This document shows positions 17,778 to 26,593 of a stretch of 64,000 bases of DNA, in pieces (positions within the stretch are counted from its first letter, which is position 1; each line of letters opens with the position of its first letter). The notes beneath the pieces are model-generated. The model had not been told where the DNA came from, searched no databases, and worked only from the letters and a program-made list of their open reading frames with translations. Source of the stretch: Edaphobacter flagellatus (GTDB taxonomy: Bacteria; Acidobacteriota; Terriglobia; Terriglobales; Acidobacteriaceae); the NCBI RefSeq assembly GCF_025264665.1, contig NZ_CP073697.1, forward strand, positions 992,001-1,056,000, given 5' to 3'. A program made the position numbers and the translations under genes.

Positions 17778-18283
17778 AATTTTCTCCTAGAGCTAACGTA
17801 CTGACGCGATGTGCAACGACAGACTTATCTTCCGCAAGGGGCAATCAAGATGGAGAGGGTTGTAGCGTCGGAATTAGCACACGGAGTTGTTGTTCTTTCC
17901 GTTGCGCTTGACTGCGTAGCTATATTGCCTCATCGTTCGCTCGGGAAGAACGGTCACACGGTATCATTTGCAAATCTTGTCCGATTCATCGGATGAACTG
18001 ATCGGTCCCATCCGACATGTCCTACCTCTCGAATTCAGGAACCCCTGCGGACAAAGAGTACCGTGTGGGGCGGAGTGAGGGATTGAACATAGATACCCTT
18101 GTATTAAATGAAGAGTGGGCTTATGCGATCTTGCATTCGATGCCTGTGCAACTACCGCCTCGCTATTAGCCATCGTGGGAGCCGATTTTGCATCAATCAA
18201 TATTGATGTATTTTTTGACCAACTATCTACTCTTCTCAAGTGCGAGGCAAAATACGTCGAGAGCTTTTATGGCAACGAAATCG
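17778..18283. other. Intergenic region, operator plus unassigned sequence
   Basis: About 500 bases between the secreted DUF4082 gene and the repeat at 18284. Besides the operator-like site at 17980-17993 I see no gene. The short forward frame near 18115-18501 has no recognisable features and runs through the repeat. Confidence 0.45.
17980..17993. promoter_or_regulatory. Operator-like palindrome TCCGAT-TC-ATCGGA
   Basis: TCCGATTCATCGGA is a palindrome with 6-bp arms. It fits CCG-N6-CGG and matches 11 of 14 bases of the core at 9041-9062. It is 203 bases upstream of the reverse-strand DUF4082 gene, so looping or a long leader would be needed for direct control. Confidence 0.6.
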
Positions 18284-18584
18284 ACGCTATGAGCTTTAAT
18301 ACTTGCTGTCGCTATTCACGGAAACGTCCATACATTTGCATTAGCGTTGCTGGGGGGGCGGCAGGATTTCGTGTACGATACGCGTACGATTACTCCGGCA
18401 TTGTCGACCTTTCGGCACGTTCTTCCCGTCATAGAATCTGTAAGATACAGAAACTAGGCCTTATGGAAAAGTTCGACTCCCGCCGCCTCCACCAGACTTA
18501 ACTGCGTACTTTTTGCATTTGCAAAATTCGTAGCTTTTGTACACGATACGCTTGAGATCGCTACATGATGTTGACGCTGTATCG
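18284..18584. repeat. Repeat copy A (island-end repeat with tmRNA-like 3' end)
   Basis: About 300 bases that recur at 28284-28595 with high but imperfect identity, including small indels. In order the unit has a TATGAGC...GCTATTCA segment, a GGCGGCAGGATT segment like a tmRNA 5' end, a hairpin GTACG-ATACG-CGTAC, a hairpin CTGTA-AGA-TACAG, the T-loop/CCA core at 18471-18494, and the ATG of an integrase gene at 18565. ACGATACGC occurs on both sides of the core and may be recombinase arm sites. The layout is that of an integration-site junction. Confidence 0.75.
18471..18494 (+). other. Candidate attachment core: tmRNA/tRNA 3' end
   Basis: The stretch begins GTTCGACTCCCGCC and ends GCCTCCACCA: a T-loop (TTCGACT), the 3' acceptor strand and CCA of a tmRNA or tRNA gene. 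The bases before the T-loop (AAAAG) cannot pair with the CCCGC after it, so this is not an intact T-arm but the 3' piece left by site-specific integration. A second copy, with one C-to-T change, is at 28481-28504. Confidence 0.7.
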
Positions 18585-19140
18585 CCGCCATCTCAAGCGT
18601 TGCTCGAAATGCGATGATCGTTGCTGGAAACATTGCTCTTGCCCCATGTGGGTGGAGGGTACGGTCAACAACACCTATATCCGGCGCAGCCTTCACACCG
18701 CAAGTTGGGAACGGGCACAGGGACTCGCGCAAGAGATCGAATCCGCAGATGACCCCAAAGCTCCCCCTCCCGTGAAGGAGGCTCCGACGACGCTTCAGCA
18801 GGCCGTCGATGAGTACCTAGCGGATGCAACGGCCCGTGAGCTCGCGGACTCGACACTCGCGAAGCTTGAAACGATCTTCAAAAGCAGTTTCTGAGTTGGG
18901 CTAAGGCTGAGGGCTATACTCTGCTGCGCGAAATCGACCTTCGAGCCATTCAGTCATTCCGTACAACATGGAAAGATGGTGGGCTGGCAAAGAAGAAGAA
19001 GCAGGAACGGTTGACCGGCTTCTTCTGGTTTTGTATTCGCGCGGGATGGATCACAACAACACCCACCCAGAACCTCAAGCGGATTACCGTCCATCAAAAG
19101 CCAACGGATCGTGGACAGGATTGCCCGAATAATCAAAGAC
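18565..19140 (+). pseudogene. Decayed tyrosine recombinase (integrase), catalytic domain missing
   Basis: From the ATG at 18565 the frame gives 109 residues: a Cys-rich zinc-ribbon-like start (CSKCDDRCWKHCSCPMW), then SWERAQGLAQ and LQQAVDEYLADATARELAD, typical of the N-terminal part of island integrases. It stops at 18894, but the adjacent frame continues without a gap from about 18888 (FLSWAKAEGYTLLREIDLRAI, an Ala-Lys-Lys-Lys-Lys-Gln-Glu-Arg run, GFFWFCIRAGW) to about 19110. So there is one frameshift, then loss of the whole catalytic domain with its Arg-His-Arg-Tyr residues. It begins 70 bases after the attachment core, the usual place for an island integrase. Confidence 0.8.
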
Positions 19141-19218
19141 AAAACAAAAACGTAAGCTTTCGCAAGAAAGCGTCTCATTTGTGTCCCTCAGCTCCATCGT
19201 AAGCCCATCAGGCTGGCC

Positions 19219-22200
19219 TCAGTGCATTGGGCAGATACTCTCTCCAATGCCAGACTTTGCAAACGGAGCCATGATCGAAGCAACCGATTCAAGCTTGCCG
19301 TTCTTCGCCACACATTGGACACGTGCAACATCGTCGATATTTTTCAGCGGATCGCCTGCAACAATAATCAGATCGGCGAGACGCCCTGGTTCAAGTGTTC
19401 CCAGATCCTTTGTCAGCCCGTACGCCTTCGCCGGAAGACTCGTTGCCGTCTCCAGCGCCTGCCACGGCTCCATATGCCCATATTTCACCTGCGCACGCAG
19501 GTTCAAGTGCAGACTGGTCGCAGGAATATCCAGTGGCGAGTCCGTACCCGCCAGAATTATTCCTCCCTTGCGATATGTTCCCGATACCACAGCCTCTTCA
19601 TCCTTCAGGTGATCGATCATCGGTGCGATATCCGTGTGTGTCGCCGTCTCAACGGCTGTACGCAGACGCTTGTTCTCCCATGGCGGAGCCACACTCTGTC
19701 GCGGATCGGTTGCCATCCCCGGGTCATCTGCATACGGTGCCTGCGAAAATGTCGTGGAAATCGTCCACATCCCCGACTCCGCCAGTAGCTTCTGCACATC
19801 GCCATACGAGCGGCCCGTCAACGAGCGCGAATACGCCCAGCCTGTACGAGCCGTAGCCGAAAGATGACTCATGCCATCCTCGCCCAGCGCAACCGCAGGC
19901 AGCAGATAGTGCGACGCCGTCTCCACTCCCATTTCTGAATGCGCGTATTCAATACCTTCTTTCGCCCACCCATACGGTAGACGCACATAGAGCTTCACAA
20001 AATCGAAGTCCAACGCCTTCAGTCGGTCGAACTCACGATGTAGCTGCTCCTCTGACGTCGTCGCAATCATCATAGGGTAGTACACGCGCTCGCCGTCTAC
20101 CGCCTCACCTGTTGTAAAGATGCGCGGCCCTGTAGCTGCCCCGGCAATGTATGACTCCTTATGCTCCAGTGCCCGATACGCGTTGTCGGCAATGCCGCGC
20201 AGCTCGGTAATGCCGTAGATCAGCCACAGGCGTCCCATACGGTCGCCATAGTAGATGCCATTGTCCGAATCGGCATGCACGTGGTTCTCAAACAACCCGG
20301 GCATCACGGTCGAGTCCAGCGCTTCAATCGTCTTCGTCACACCTTCAGGAGGAGTCGGCGAGTGTGGCTTCACGCTTGTAATCCGATTGTCTGTAATCAG
20401 AACATCGACGTCTTTCAGTTCCTCCGCCCCGCTCCCCTTCCAGAACCTGCCTGCATGGATCAACAGCTTCTGCTGCGGCTTCGCCTGTGCGTACGTCAGA
20501 TCGACGGGCACCGGCGTAATCTTACCGGTCGCGCGCTCGATCAGTCGCAACTTGCCATTCGACAGATACAGAATTCTCGACGAATCACCTGACCATGTAG
20601 GCGCATCCGTCGTCTCATCATTCAGCTTCGCCGCTGGCCCAGACGGATGCCCATTCGCATCCACCGGCATCGTATACAGAAGATCGCGAAAGACAAATGC
20701 GATCTCCTTCCCATTCGGTGCATAGATCGGCCCATCCTCCGTGCGCGTCGTTACCGACTCATAAGGCGACGGCGAGTAAAACTTCGTAGCCTTCGTGGCG
20801 ACGTCCACCATCAGAAAATCACTTGTGCCCTCACGAAATCTCTTCGTGTAAGGGTTGATCGTAGCGATGGCAACCGTGTTGCCCTTGGGAGCAAACGCAG
20901 CGCGTCCAGGAAAGAACGTCGAAGGAGCAAGCTGGGATATCTTGCCCGTAGCCACATCGGCCAACAGCGTTGCTCCTGTTTGATCCTGAAACGCAATCTG
21001 TTTCCCATCAGGAGACCATGCGGGCATAATCTGTGCGCTCTCACTCGGCGCAATGCGCTTGTCTCCTGTCGTATTCACACTCGACATATCGTGGACGTAG
21101 ACATTCTCGATCCCGTCACGATCAGAAACATATACCAGCCACTTACCATCAGCCGAAAACATTGGCCCTTGCTTGTAAAACGCATCATGCGTCAGTGCGA
21201 CAGGAGCCTGCCCAATTGTCATCAGATAGAGTTGATTGAGCGCAACAAACGCAACCTGCTTGCCATCAGGAGAGAGCACCGGAGCATAGATACCTTTCAC
21301 CGCATGTGATGAAGTTTCATCGAAGTCATAGTGCTTGTGCGGATACTGCGGACGGATATTCGGAATTGCTGCCGTAAACGGAATTGCCGTCTCCGTTCCC
21401 GCTGCAAGGTTTGCGCGAAGAATCTTACCTCCCCCTGTATAGATCAGCTCCGAAGTCGATAACCACGTCGCAGGAAATGGAAAGGCGTCGTCCGACTTTC
21501 CTGTATATACCGGTGTCGTTGTCACCATCGATGAAGCAACTACAAGGTGGCTCTTATTCAGAAAAAGTCCCGTACCATCGAATTGCACATAAGCGATTTG
21601 TGAATCATCAGGTGAAAAACTCGGCACATTGACACGTGCCTTCATTGGATCGACCGAAGCGATCGTCGTGTGCTGCCCCGTACCCAGGTCCGCCATCTCG
21701 ATCGACCTAGCCTGTATGCCTGTCCCCGAAACAAAGACCAGCCGCTTCCCATCATGCGACCAGTTCGGCTCATACTCGTCCGCCGCTGAGTTCGTGATCT
21801 GCTTCAGATCGCTACCGTCTATCTTTACGGTCCAGATATCATATGAGCCTTTAAAAGCACGATCGGAAGAGAATGCAATGGTCGTTCCATCAGGCGAGAG
21901 CCGAGGCTCCCGATCATCACCATGCCCTGTCGTCACCCGTTTTAGCCCGCTGCCATTGGGCTTCATCGTCCAGATGTGAAATGTGCCCCCGGCATAGCAC
22001 TGCAGTGCCACCAGGTCTCCTTTCGAAGACCAGTCAGGATGCGATGCCTCCTGCACCGGCTGTGTTAGCTGCTTCCCCGTCCCCCCTGAAGCTGGAATCG
22101 AAAAGATCAGCCCTTGAATATCAGCAAGGATCGTCTTGCGATCAGGCGATACAGTTACCTGCATATCCGTGCCTTCGTTCACCGTAATTGTCTTCGTGAC

Positions 22201-22278
22201 CGGGGACGCAGCAAACGCTACGGCAGAGAACAAAGCAATGGCAACCGGCAAATTCAGGCAGAGTGAAACACGACGCAT
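19219..22278 (-). CDS. Secreted PD40-propeller amidohydrolase (TolB-like N-terminus)
   Basis: A 1019-residue secreted protein: signal peptide (about 1-24), a PD40/WD40-like beta-propeller of TolB type over about 30-600, with repeated blades such as EPRLSPDGTTIAFSSDR and MPAWSPDGKQIAFQD, then an imidazolonepropionase-like amidohydrolase domain (about 610-1000) with the metal motif in GLFENHVHAD and a late GTDSPLD. Proteins of this build are thought to act on peptides or cyclic amides in the periplasm, but few are characterised. The ATG follows GAGGAGA. It lies 106 bases downstream of the TonB receptor at 22385-25417, on the same strand, suggesting import and hydrolysis of one ligand class. A half operator ATCCGATTGA (22351-22360) is in the gap. 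Confidence 0.88.
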   Translation of the reverse strand: MRRVSLCLNLPVAIALFSAVAFAASPVTKTITVNEGTDMQVTVSPDRKTILADIQGLIFSIPASGGTGKQLTQPVQEASHPDWSSKGDLVALQCYAGGTFHIWTMKPNGSGLKRVTTGHGDDREPRLSPDGTTIAFSSDRAFKGSYDIWTVKIDGSDLKQITNSAADEYEPNWSHDGKRLVFVSGTGIQARSIEMADLGTGQHTTIASVDPMKARVNVPSFSPDDSQIAYVQFDGTGLFLNKSHLVVASSMVTTTPVYTGKSDDAFPFPATWLSTSELIYTGGGKILRANLAAGTETAIPFTAAIPNIRPQYPHKHYDFDETSSHAVKGIYAPVLSPDGKQVAFVALNQLYLMTIGQAPVALTHDAFYKQGPMFSADGKWLVYVSDRDGIENVYVHDMSSVNTTGDKRIAPSESAQIMPAWSPDGKQIAFQDQTGATLLADVATGKISQLAPSTFFPGRAAFAPKGNTVAIATINPYTKRFREGTSDFLMVDVATKATKFYSPSPYESVTTRTEDGPIYAPNGKEIAFVFRDLLYTMPVDANGHPSGPAAKLNDETTDAPTWSGDSSRILYLSNGKLRLIERATGKITPVPVDLTYAQAKPQQKLLIHAGRFWKGSGAEELKDVDVLITDNRITSVKPHSPTPPEGVTKTIEALDSTVMPGLFENHVHADSDNGIYYGDRMGRLWLIYGITELRGIADNAYRALEHKESYIAGAATGPRIFTTGEAVDGERVYYPMMIATTSEEQLHREFDRLKALDFDFVKLYVRLPYGWAKEGIEYAHSEMGVETASHYLLPAVALGEDGMSHLSATARTGWAYSRSLTGRSYGDVQKLLAESGMWTISTTFSQAPYADDPGMATDPRQSVAPPWENKRLRTAVETATHTDIAPMIDHLKDEEAVVSGTYRKGGIILAGTDSPLDIPATSLHLNLRAQVKYGHMEPWQALETATSLPAKAYGLTKDLGTLEPGRLADLIIVAGDPLKNIDDVARVQCVAKNGKLESVASIMAPFAKSGIGESICPMH

Positions 22279-22384
22279 GGAGTCTCCTCAAAGATGGACG
22301 CGCAGCGATCCAAATCACTGCACGTCGTTAAGCTGAAAGATCGAAATCCAATCCGATTGATTAAACAATTACACTATCGCTCTT

Positions 22385-25300
22385 TTAGAACTCAAATCGA
22401 GCAAGGAATTGCAACGACCGCGGGCGCCACTCCACCGGCACACCCGTAGCTGCAGCAGTTGTCTGAGTTGGTGTTCCATAGTTGCTGGCAGTCACTGTTG
22501 AAACATAGCTGCCATAGTTCGAGTGATTCAAAATATTGAAAGCCTCAACAGCCACTACCCCCGCATATCGATCGCCGAACTTATGGCGCTCCTGCAAACG
22601 CGTATCGGTCCGATAGACATTACGCCCATAGAAGGCATCGCGTTTGGTCATCCAATAGCCGGTGGCACTATCCAAATAGTTATTGCTTGGATTGTTGTAT
22701 ACACGGACACAGTTTGTTGCCGTCAATGCGCATGTAGTTGACGTAACCGGATTACCCGCTGCTGTGTATGGAACAGGTGCTACACTCGCTCCAAATGTAC
22801 GGTTGTAGCTTGGAGCATAACCTGTTGGCTGTCCTGTGCCTACCGTTGTCGGGAAGGCGTTGCCGGAACCATAGTGGAATAGCCCTGATAACGACAGTCC
22901 ATACTTCCACTCATAGTTGCCATTTACTGTCAGCGTATGCCGTTGATCATCTTGAGCATTTGCCCATTCGTCATGCAGGCCATTCACAAACGGTTTGTTC
23001 GGGTAATAGAACGGGGACTCCGTATTGTTCTTGTACCGCGAGTACGTGTACGCCACACCACCTACAAAGCCATGCGATAAAGAGTGCCTGACGCCTAGCT
23101 GCAACCCATCGTAGATGGATCCCGCATTGCTCGGCGTAAAGAATTGATTCACGTTCGTAAAGGCGGCCGCACATACATTCGGCCTGCCGGCTAGAGGATT
23201 TGCGTCCGGCGTAACCCCCCCGCTGGGGCAGTTTAGCGCAGTACCAACCACATATGGCACGCTCGGGCTCAGATTGAATTGTGGATTGTTAGGATTCTGA
23301 ATCAGGTTCGCGTTCAATCTCACCCACTCGCTGTACACACGCGTATGAACATAATCGGCTGATACCACTGTCTTACGATCAAGTTGCTGCTGTACACCGA
23401 GCGTCATTTGCAGCGACCACGGAGTCACCACATTCGGCCCCAATGGCTGCACAGCCTGCCGTGGAGTCGTTATGTTGCTCGGAAACGGATTCTGCAGATT
23501 CAGCGGCGACGCAGCCGTACCTGTCACCGAGTTTTGCTGCGATGCCACTCCGTTGAAGATCTGCATATCGATCGTCTGGTTCGCTGAGATATCGGCGAAG
23601 TAAATACCAGCTCCACCACGGATCACCGTGCGCCCGCTCCCGAACAGGTCGTAGTTGAATCCCACGCGCGGAGCAAAATTATTATTGTCACCAGTCTTTG
23701 GCGTAAGCAGGCCGTTATTTAGCTTAAGGCTCGGCGCAAATGCGCCAATGTCGTTGTCGTAACGAACACCTAAATTCACAGTTAGCTTCGCCAGTAGCTT
23801 CCAATCGTCCTGCACCCAGAACGCAATCTGATTACGCGGAATATCCACATTGAAGTTGCCCGCTCCCTGCGTAAAAGTCGCCTGCGCGCACGCTCTGTTT
23901 AACTCTGTGTAATTCCAACTCGATGGATCCGTCGTGCCATTCGGAAATGCCAGCTTATAGTTCACAGGCAGACAGTTGGCCGCACCTACCGTGCCGCGCA
24001 CATTCTGCTGGAAGTACCCGGTATGCGAGGTGTGCATGTACTCGATGCCAGCCTTGATCGAATGCTTGCCCGTCAGGTAGTACACATCATCGCGATACTG
24101 CTGCACGTTCTGATAAAAAATCTGCGGATAGTTATACGGTCCGCCAATCGTCAGCGCACCGCCCGATGATCCATCCGGACGATTCGTCACCCCTGAAAAC
24201 GTTATTGCAATCGTCGCGTACTTGGGCAGGTTCTGCCACTCAAAGTGGCTGAGCCCTCCGTGCAGATCGTTCACCAGTTTCGGGCTGATCTGGCGATCCC
24301 AGTCAGCGAGGAAACCATAATTCATACGCGTCGCATAATAGAAGCTTGAAGGATCCGTGTTGCCGGACGAGACTACATTATCGTTCTTGAAGGTGAAACC
24401 GTTGCCACGCAGGAATAGACGGTCCTTCTGCGTTGGCTGCCAGTCTCCTCTCCCCAGGTACTCATTCACCGTAATCGTCTGCGGAGCCACGATTGTCTGG
24501 TTCGTCGCAACCGGCGTATCCGGGACGCTCGATGTCTGGTGCTCACCTTCATACGATCCGAAGTACCAAAGCTTGTTTTTCTTGATCGGCCCACCGAACG
24601 TTCCGCCAAATTGCTGGTCCGACAGCGCCGTCACCGTGTGTGCAATCGGATCAGCTGCATTGAACGCATCATTGCGGAAGTACCCAAACACCGAGCCATG
24701 AATCGTATCCGATCCCGTCTTCGACTGCACATTCACATACACACCCGACGAGCGCCCCAGCGTTGCGTCGAACCGGTTCGTAATGATCTGAAACTGCGAG
24801 ATCGCGTCCGGCGAAAAACGCGGCTGCCCAAAGCTCGCATCCGCCGTATCCTGCGTCACCTGCAATCCATCCAGGTTGATCTGAAATTTTCCAGAATTCG
24901 CATTGCCGAGCGGCGTATCGTTCGTAATTGCATTGACGCGAACGCCTGGAACGAGTTGCGCCAGCTCCATATAGTTACGTCCGTTGATCGGCATATCCTT
25001 CACGTCGTCCGGCGTAATATTGCCCGCCACAGTCGACGATGTTGTATCCACCGCAACATCGTCTGCGCGCACCACGACCGTATCGTTCGTGCTGGCCAGA
25101 GGTAGTACCGTCTGGATATCCGGCGTCTGGCCCACCAGCATCGTCACCTTCGTCCGCACCGATCCAAACCCCGAAGCGGACACCGTAACCACATAATCGC
25201 CGGCGACCAAAGACGGAATCAGGTATGTTCCTGCATCTGTCGTCTTTGTCGTAAACGATGCGCCGCCAACCTGACGAACCTCAACCGCTGCACCTGCGAT

Positions 25301-25417
25301 CACTGCTCCCTGTGAATCTGTCACTCTACCGGAGATTCCGGTTTGCTGTGCAAAGCTCTGCGACACCATGACAAAGGAGAATAGAAAAGCAAAGAGGATA
25401 CGATAAACCATCTTCAT
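22385..25417 (-). CDS. TonB-dependent receptor with carboxypeptidase-regulatory-like domain
   Basis: A 1010-residue outer-membrane receptor of the same class as that at 5583-8789: signal peptide ending in QSFAQQ (about 24), regulatory Ig-like domain (about 27-110), plug with DMPINGRNYMELAQLVPGVR (about 140-160), and a barrel ending in a terminal Phe. The start at 25417 has GAGG upstream; an internal ATG two codons later is possible. It is followed on the same strand by the propeller amidohydrolase. An operator-like site at 25634-25647 lies about 220 bases upstream, and resembles the sites of the sugar-acid cluster, so the receptor may belong to that regulon although it lies inside the presumed island. 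Confidence 0.9.
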   Translation of the reverse strand: MKMVYRILFAFLFSFVMVSQSFAQQTGISGRVTDSQGAVIAGAAVEVRQVGGASFTTKTTDAGTYLIPSLVAGDYVVTVSASGFGSVRTKVTMLVGQTPDIQTVLPLASTNDTVVVRADDVAVDTTSSTVAGNITPDDVKDMPINGRNYMELAQLVPGVRVNAITNDTPLGNANSGKFQINLDGLQVTQDTADASFGQPRFSPDAISQFQIITNRFDATLGRSSGVYVNVQSKTGSDTIHGSVFGYFRNDAFNAADPIAHTVTALSDQQFGGTFGGPIKKNKLWYFGSYEGEHQTSSVPDTPVATNQTIVAPQTITVNEYLGRGDWQPTQKDRLFLRGNGFTFKNDNVVSSGNTDPSSFYYATRMNYGFLADWDRQISPKLVNDLHGGLSHFEWQNLPKYATIAITFSGVTNRPDGSSGGALTIGGPYNYPQIFYQNVQQYRDDVYYLTGKHSIKAGIEYMHTSHTGYFQQNVRGTVGAANCLPVNYKLAFPNGTTDPSSWNYTELNRACAQATFTQGAGNFNVDIPRNQIAFWVQDDWKLLAKLTVNLGVRYDNDIGAFAPSLKLNNGLLTPKTGDNNNFAPRVGFNYDLFGSGRTVIRGGAGIYFADISANQTIDMQIFNGVASQQNSVTGTAASPLNLQNPFPSNITTPRQAVQPLGPNVVTPWSLQMTLGVQQQLDRKTVVSADYVHTRVYSEWVRLNANLIQNPNNPQFNLSPSVPYVVGTALNCPSGGVTPDANPLAGRPNVCAAAFTNVNQFFTPSNAGSIYDGLQLGVRHSLSHGFVGGVAYTYSRYKNNTESPFYYPNKPFVNGLHDEWANAQDDQRHTLTVNGNYEWKYGLSLSGLFHYGSGNAFPTTVGTGQPTGYAPSYNRTFGASVAPVPYTAAGNPVTSTTCALTATNCVRVYNNPSNNYLDSATGYWMTKRDAFYGRNVYRTDTRLQERHKFGDRYAGVVAVEAFNILNHSNYGSYVSTVTASNYGTPTQTTAAATGVPVEWRPRSLQFLARFEF

Positions 25418-25633
25418 TGCAGAACCTCATTGAATAGAAAAACGAGTGCATCGGCGCGCTAACGTGCGCGTCGGGTGGATAAGCATTCGGATCAATGGAG
25501 TGAAGATCGGCTCAGGCAGCGTAGCGGGGCTGCATCAGGATCGATGGATCTTCAGCTGGAAGAAACTCAACAACCGCAACAGAGAAAAAACTGAACAAGA
25601 GACAGGGATGTCCCGCTGCAGAGAAGAGATGCA

Positions 25634-25647
25634 ACCGGATTATCGGA
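25634..25647. promoter_or_regulatory. Operator-like site ACCGGATTATCGGA
   Basis: CCG-GATTAT-CGG; read on the other strand as TCCGATAATCCGGT it agrees with the core at 9041-9062 at 11 of 14 positions. The arms are shorter than in the best sites. It is upstream of the TonB receptor starting at 25417. Confidence 0.5.
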
Positions 25648-25789
25648 CACGAGATGTGAGGCAGGCATCGGTATACACGTTCAGTTTTCTTGAATACCGA
25701 AAGACTAGACCTTTTCTGCCTGCATGTCTAATTGAAAATTCAACGATACCGATAAAAACCCAGAAAAGTACGGGGGCGACACCCTAAAG

Positions 25790-25828
25790 CTCCGAAGGCC
25801 CAGTCTAAACGATCGGGCCTCCTTCTGA
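25790..25828 (-). terminator. Hairpin after the cohesin/PEP-CTERM gene
   Basis: On the reverse strand GGCCC and GGGCC pair around a 13-base loop, with further pairing of AGAAGG and CCTTC-type ends after a bulge, followed by TTCGGAGCTTTAG. It lies about 25 bases past the stop at 25853. The stem is interrupted, so this is a modest call. Confidence 0.4.
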
Positions 25829-25852
25829 AATCGAAAGCTGATAAAAGAGCAG

Positions 25853-26560
25853 TTATTGGATGTGATGTCTCGGCAGAGATAAGCCGAGTAGAAAGATAGA
25901 TCCACCTAGGAGGAGAAGTTGTCCTGAAGGCGGCTCAGGGACTGGAGCGACAGTTACCGTAGTAGAGAGAGATTGGTTGGTGGGGAAGGTGTCTTTGCTG
26001 GGTGAGGTTGTAACGGAATCGTCGATTACGATCGGATTTCCATTGGAATCGTAGAACTGCAGGTCGTTGTTGGCGAGGATTGCGATACTGGTTGTTCCGG
26101 CCTGGAGCGCTTGAAAAGTGATATTGACGAGGGTCCCGCTGCCGGTTACGCCAGAGGCTCCTACATCGCCGATGAGCGAGATCAGACCAGTGGAGTTGTC
26201 GATGGCTCCAGGCTCAAAGAAGGTAGGATTCAAACCGCCATTCGGAAGGAAGCTCCCTTCTGTGACGGAGAGCGCACTAAGAATGTTGCTTCCAGGAGCG
26301 CAACTGGTGGAATTGCCCCCCGCAACAGCGCAGTTGAAGGCGAGATCGAATTGGAAGGCATCCAGATCGGCGACATCGGATGGAAAGGTCTGGCCGCTGT
26401 GGCTCACGGTGGGACCAGTAACATCGATGCTGACGGTAAATTGCTGGCCTACGGTAAGCGAGTTCGGAAGGTAAATCACCGAGAGCACGGCATCGGCGAA
26501 GGCTGTGTGTCCCGAGAAGATGAGTGCGGCTGCGAGTAGAAGGATTTTTTTTGATTTCAT
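25853..26560 (-). CDS. Cohesin-domain protein with PEP-CTERM sorting signal
   Basis: A 235-residue secreted protein: signal peptide (about 1-22), a cohesin-like beta-sandwich (about 24-190, starting VLSVIYLPNSLTVGQQFTVSI, with a DLDAFQFDLAFN strand and a SGTLVNITFQAL strand), then a short linker and a C-terminal PEP-CTERM signal (VPEPPSGQLLLLGG, hydrophobic helix, basic end). PEP-CTERM proteins are processed by exosortase and held in the envelope or exopolysaccharide. The ATG follows AGGAG. It sits 33 bases downstream of a gene ending in a dockerin-like module, so the two may bind each other, making an anchored two-part complex. Cohesin folds also occur outside cellulosomes, so binding is unproven. 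Confidence 0.8.
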   Translation of the reverse strand: MKSKKILLLAAALIFSGHTAFADAVLSVIYLPNSLTVGQQFTVSIDVTGPTVSHSGQTFPSDVADLDAFQFDLAFNCAVAGGNSTSCAPGSNILSALSVTEGSFLPNGGLNPTFFEPGAIDNSTGLISLIGDVGASGVTGSGTLVNITFQALQAGTTSIAILANNDLQFYDSNGNPIVIDDSVTTSPSKDTFPTNQSLSTTVTVAPVPEPPSGQLLLLGGSIFLLGLSLPRHHIQ

Positions 26561-26593
26561 TGCAAAGATCTCCTGAGTGTTTGTTTGTGTCGT

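Larger units (their letters stand above)
25418..25852. other. Intergenic region with operator-like site and terminator
   Basis: 435 bases upstream of the TonB receptor. It contains the operator-like site at 25634-25647 and, at its right end, the hairpin after the cohesin gene. The forward frame over 25446-25787 shows no protein-like features. Confidence 0.45.

Noticed and set aside
18353..18494. A functional tmRNA or tRNA gene
   Set aside because: The CCA end and T-loop are present, but the T-stem cannot form, there is no tag-peptide frame, and the length is well short of a tmRNA. It is treated as an integration junction.
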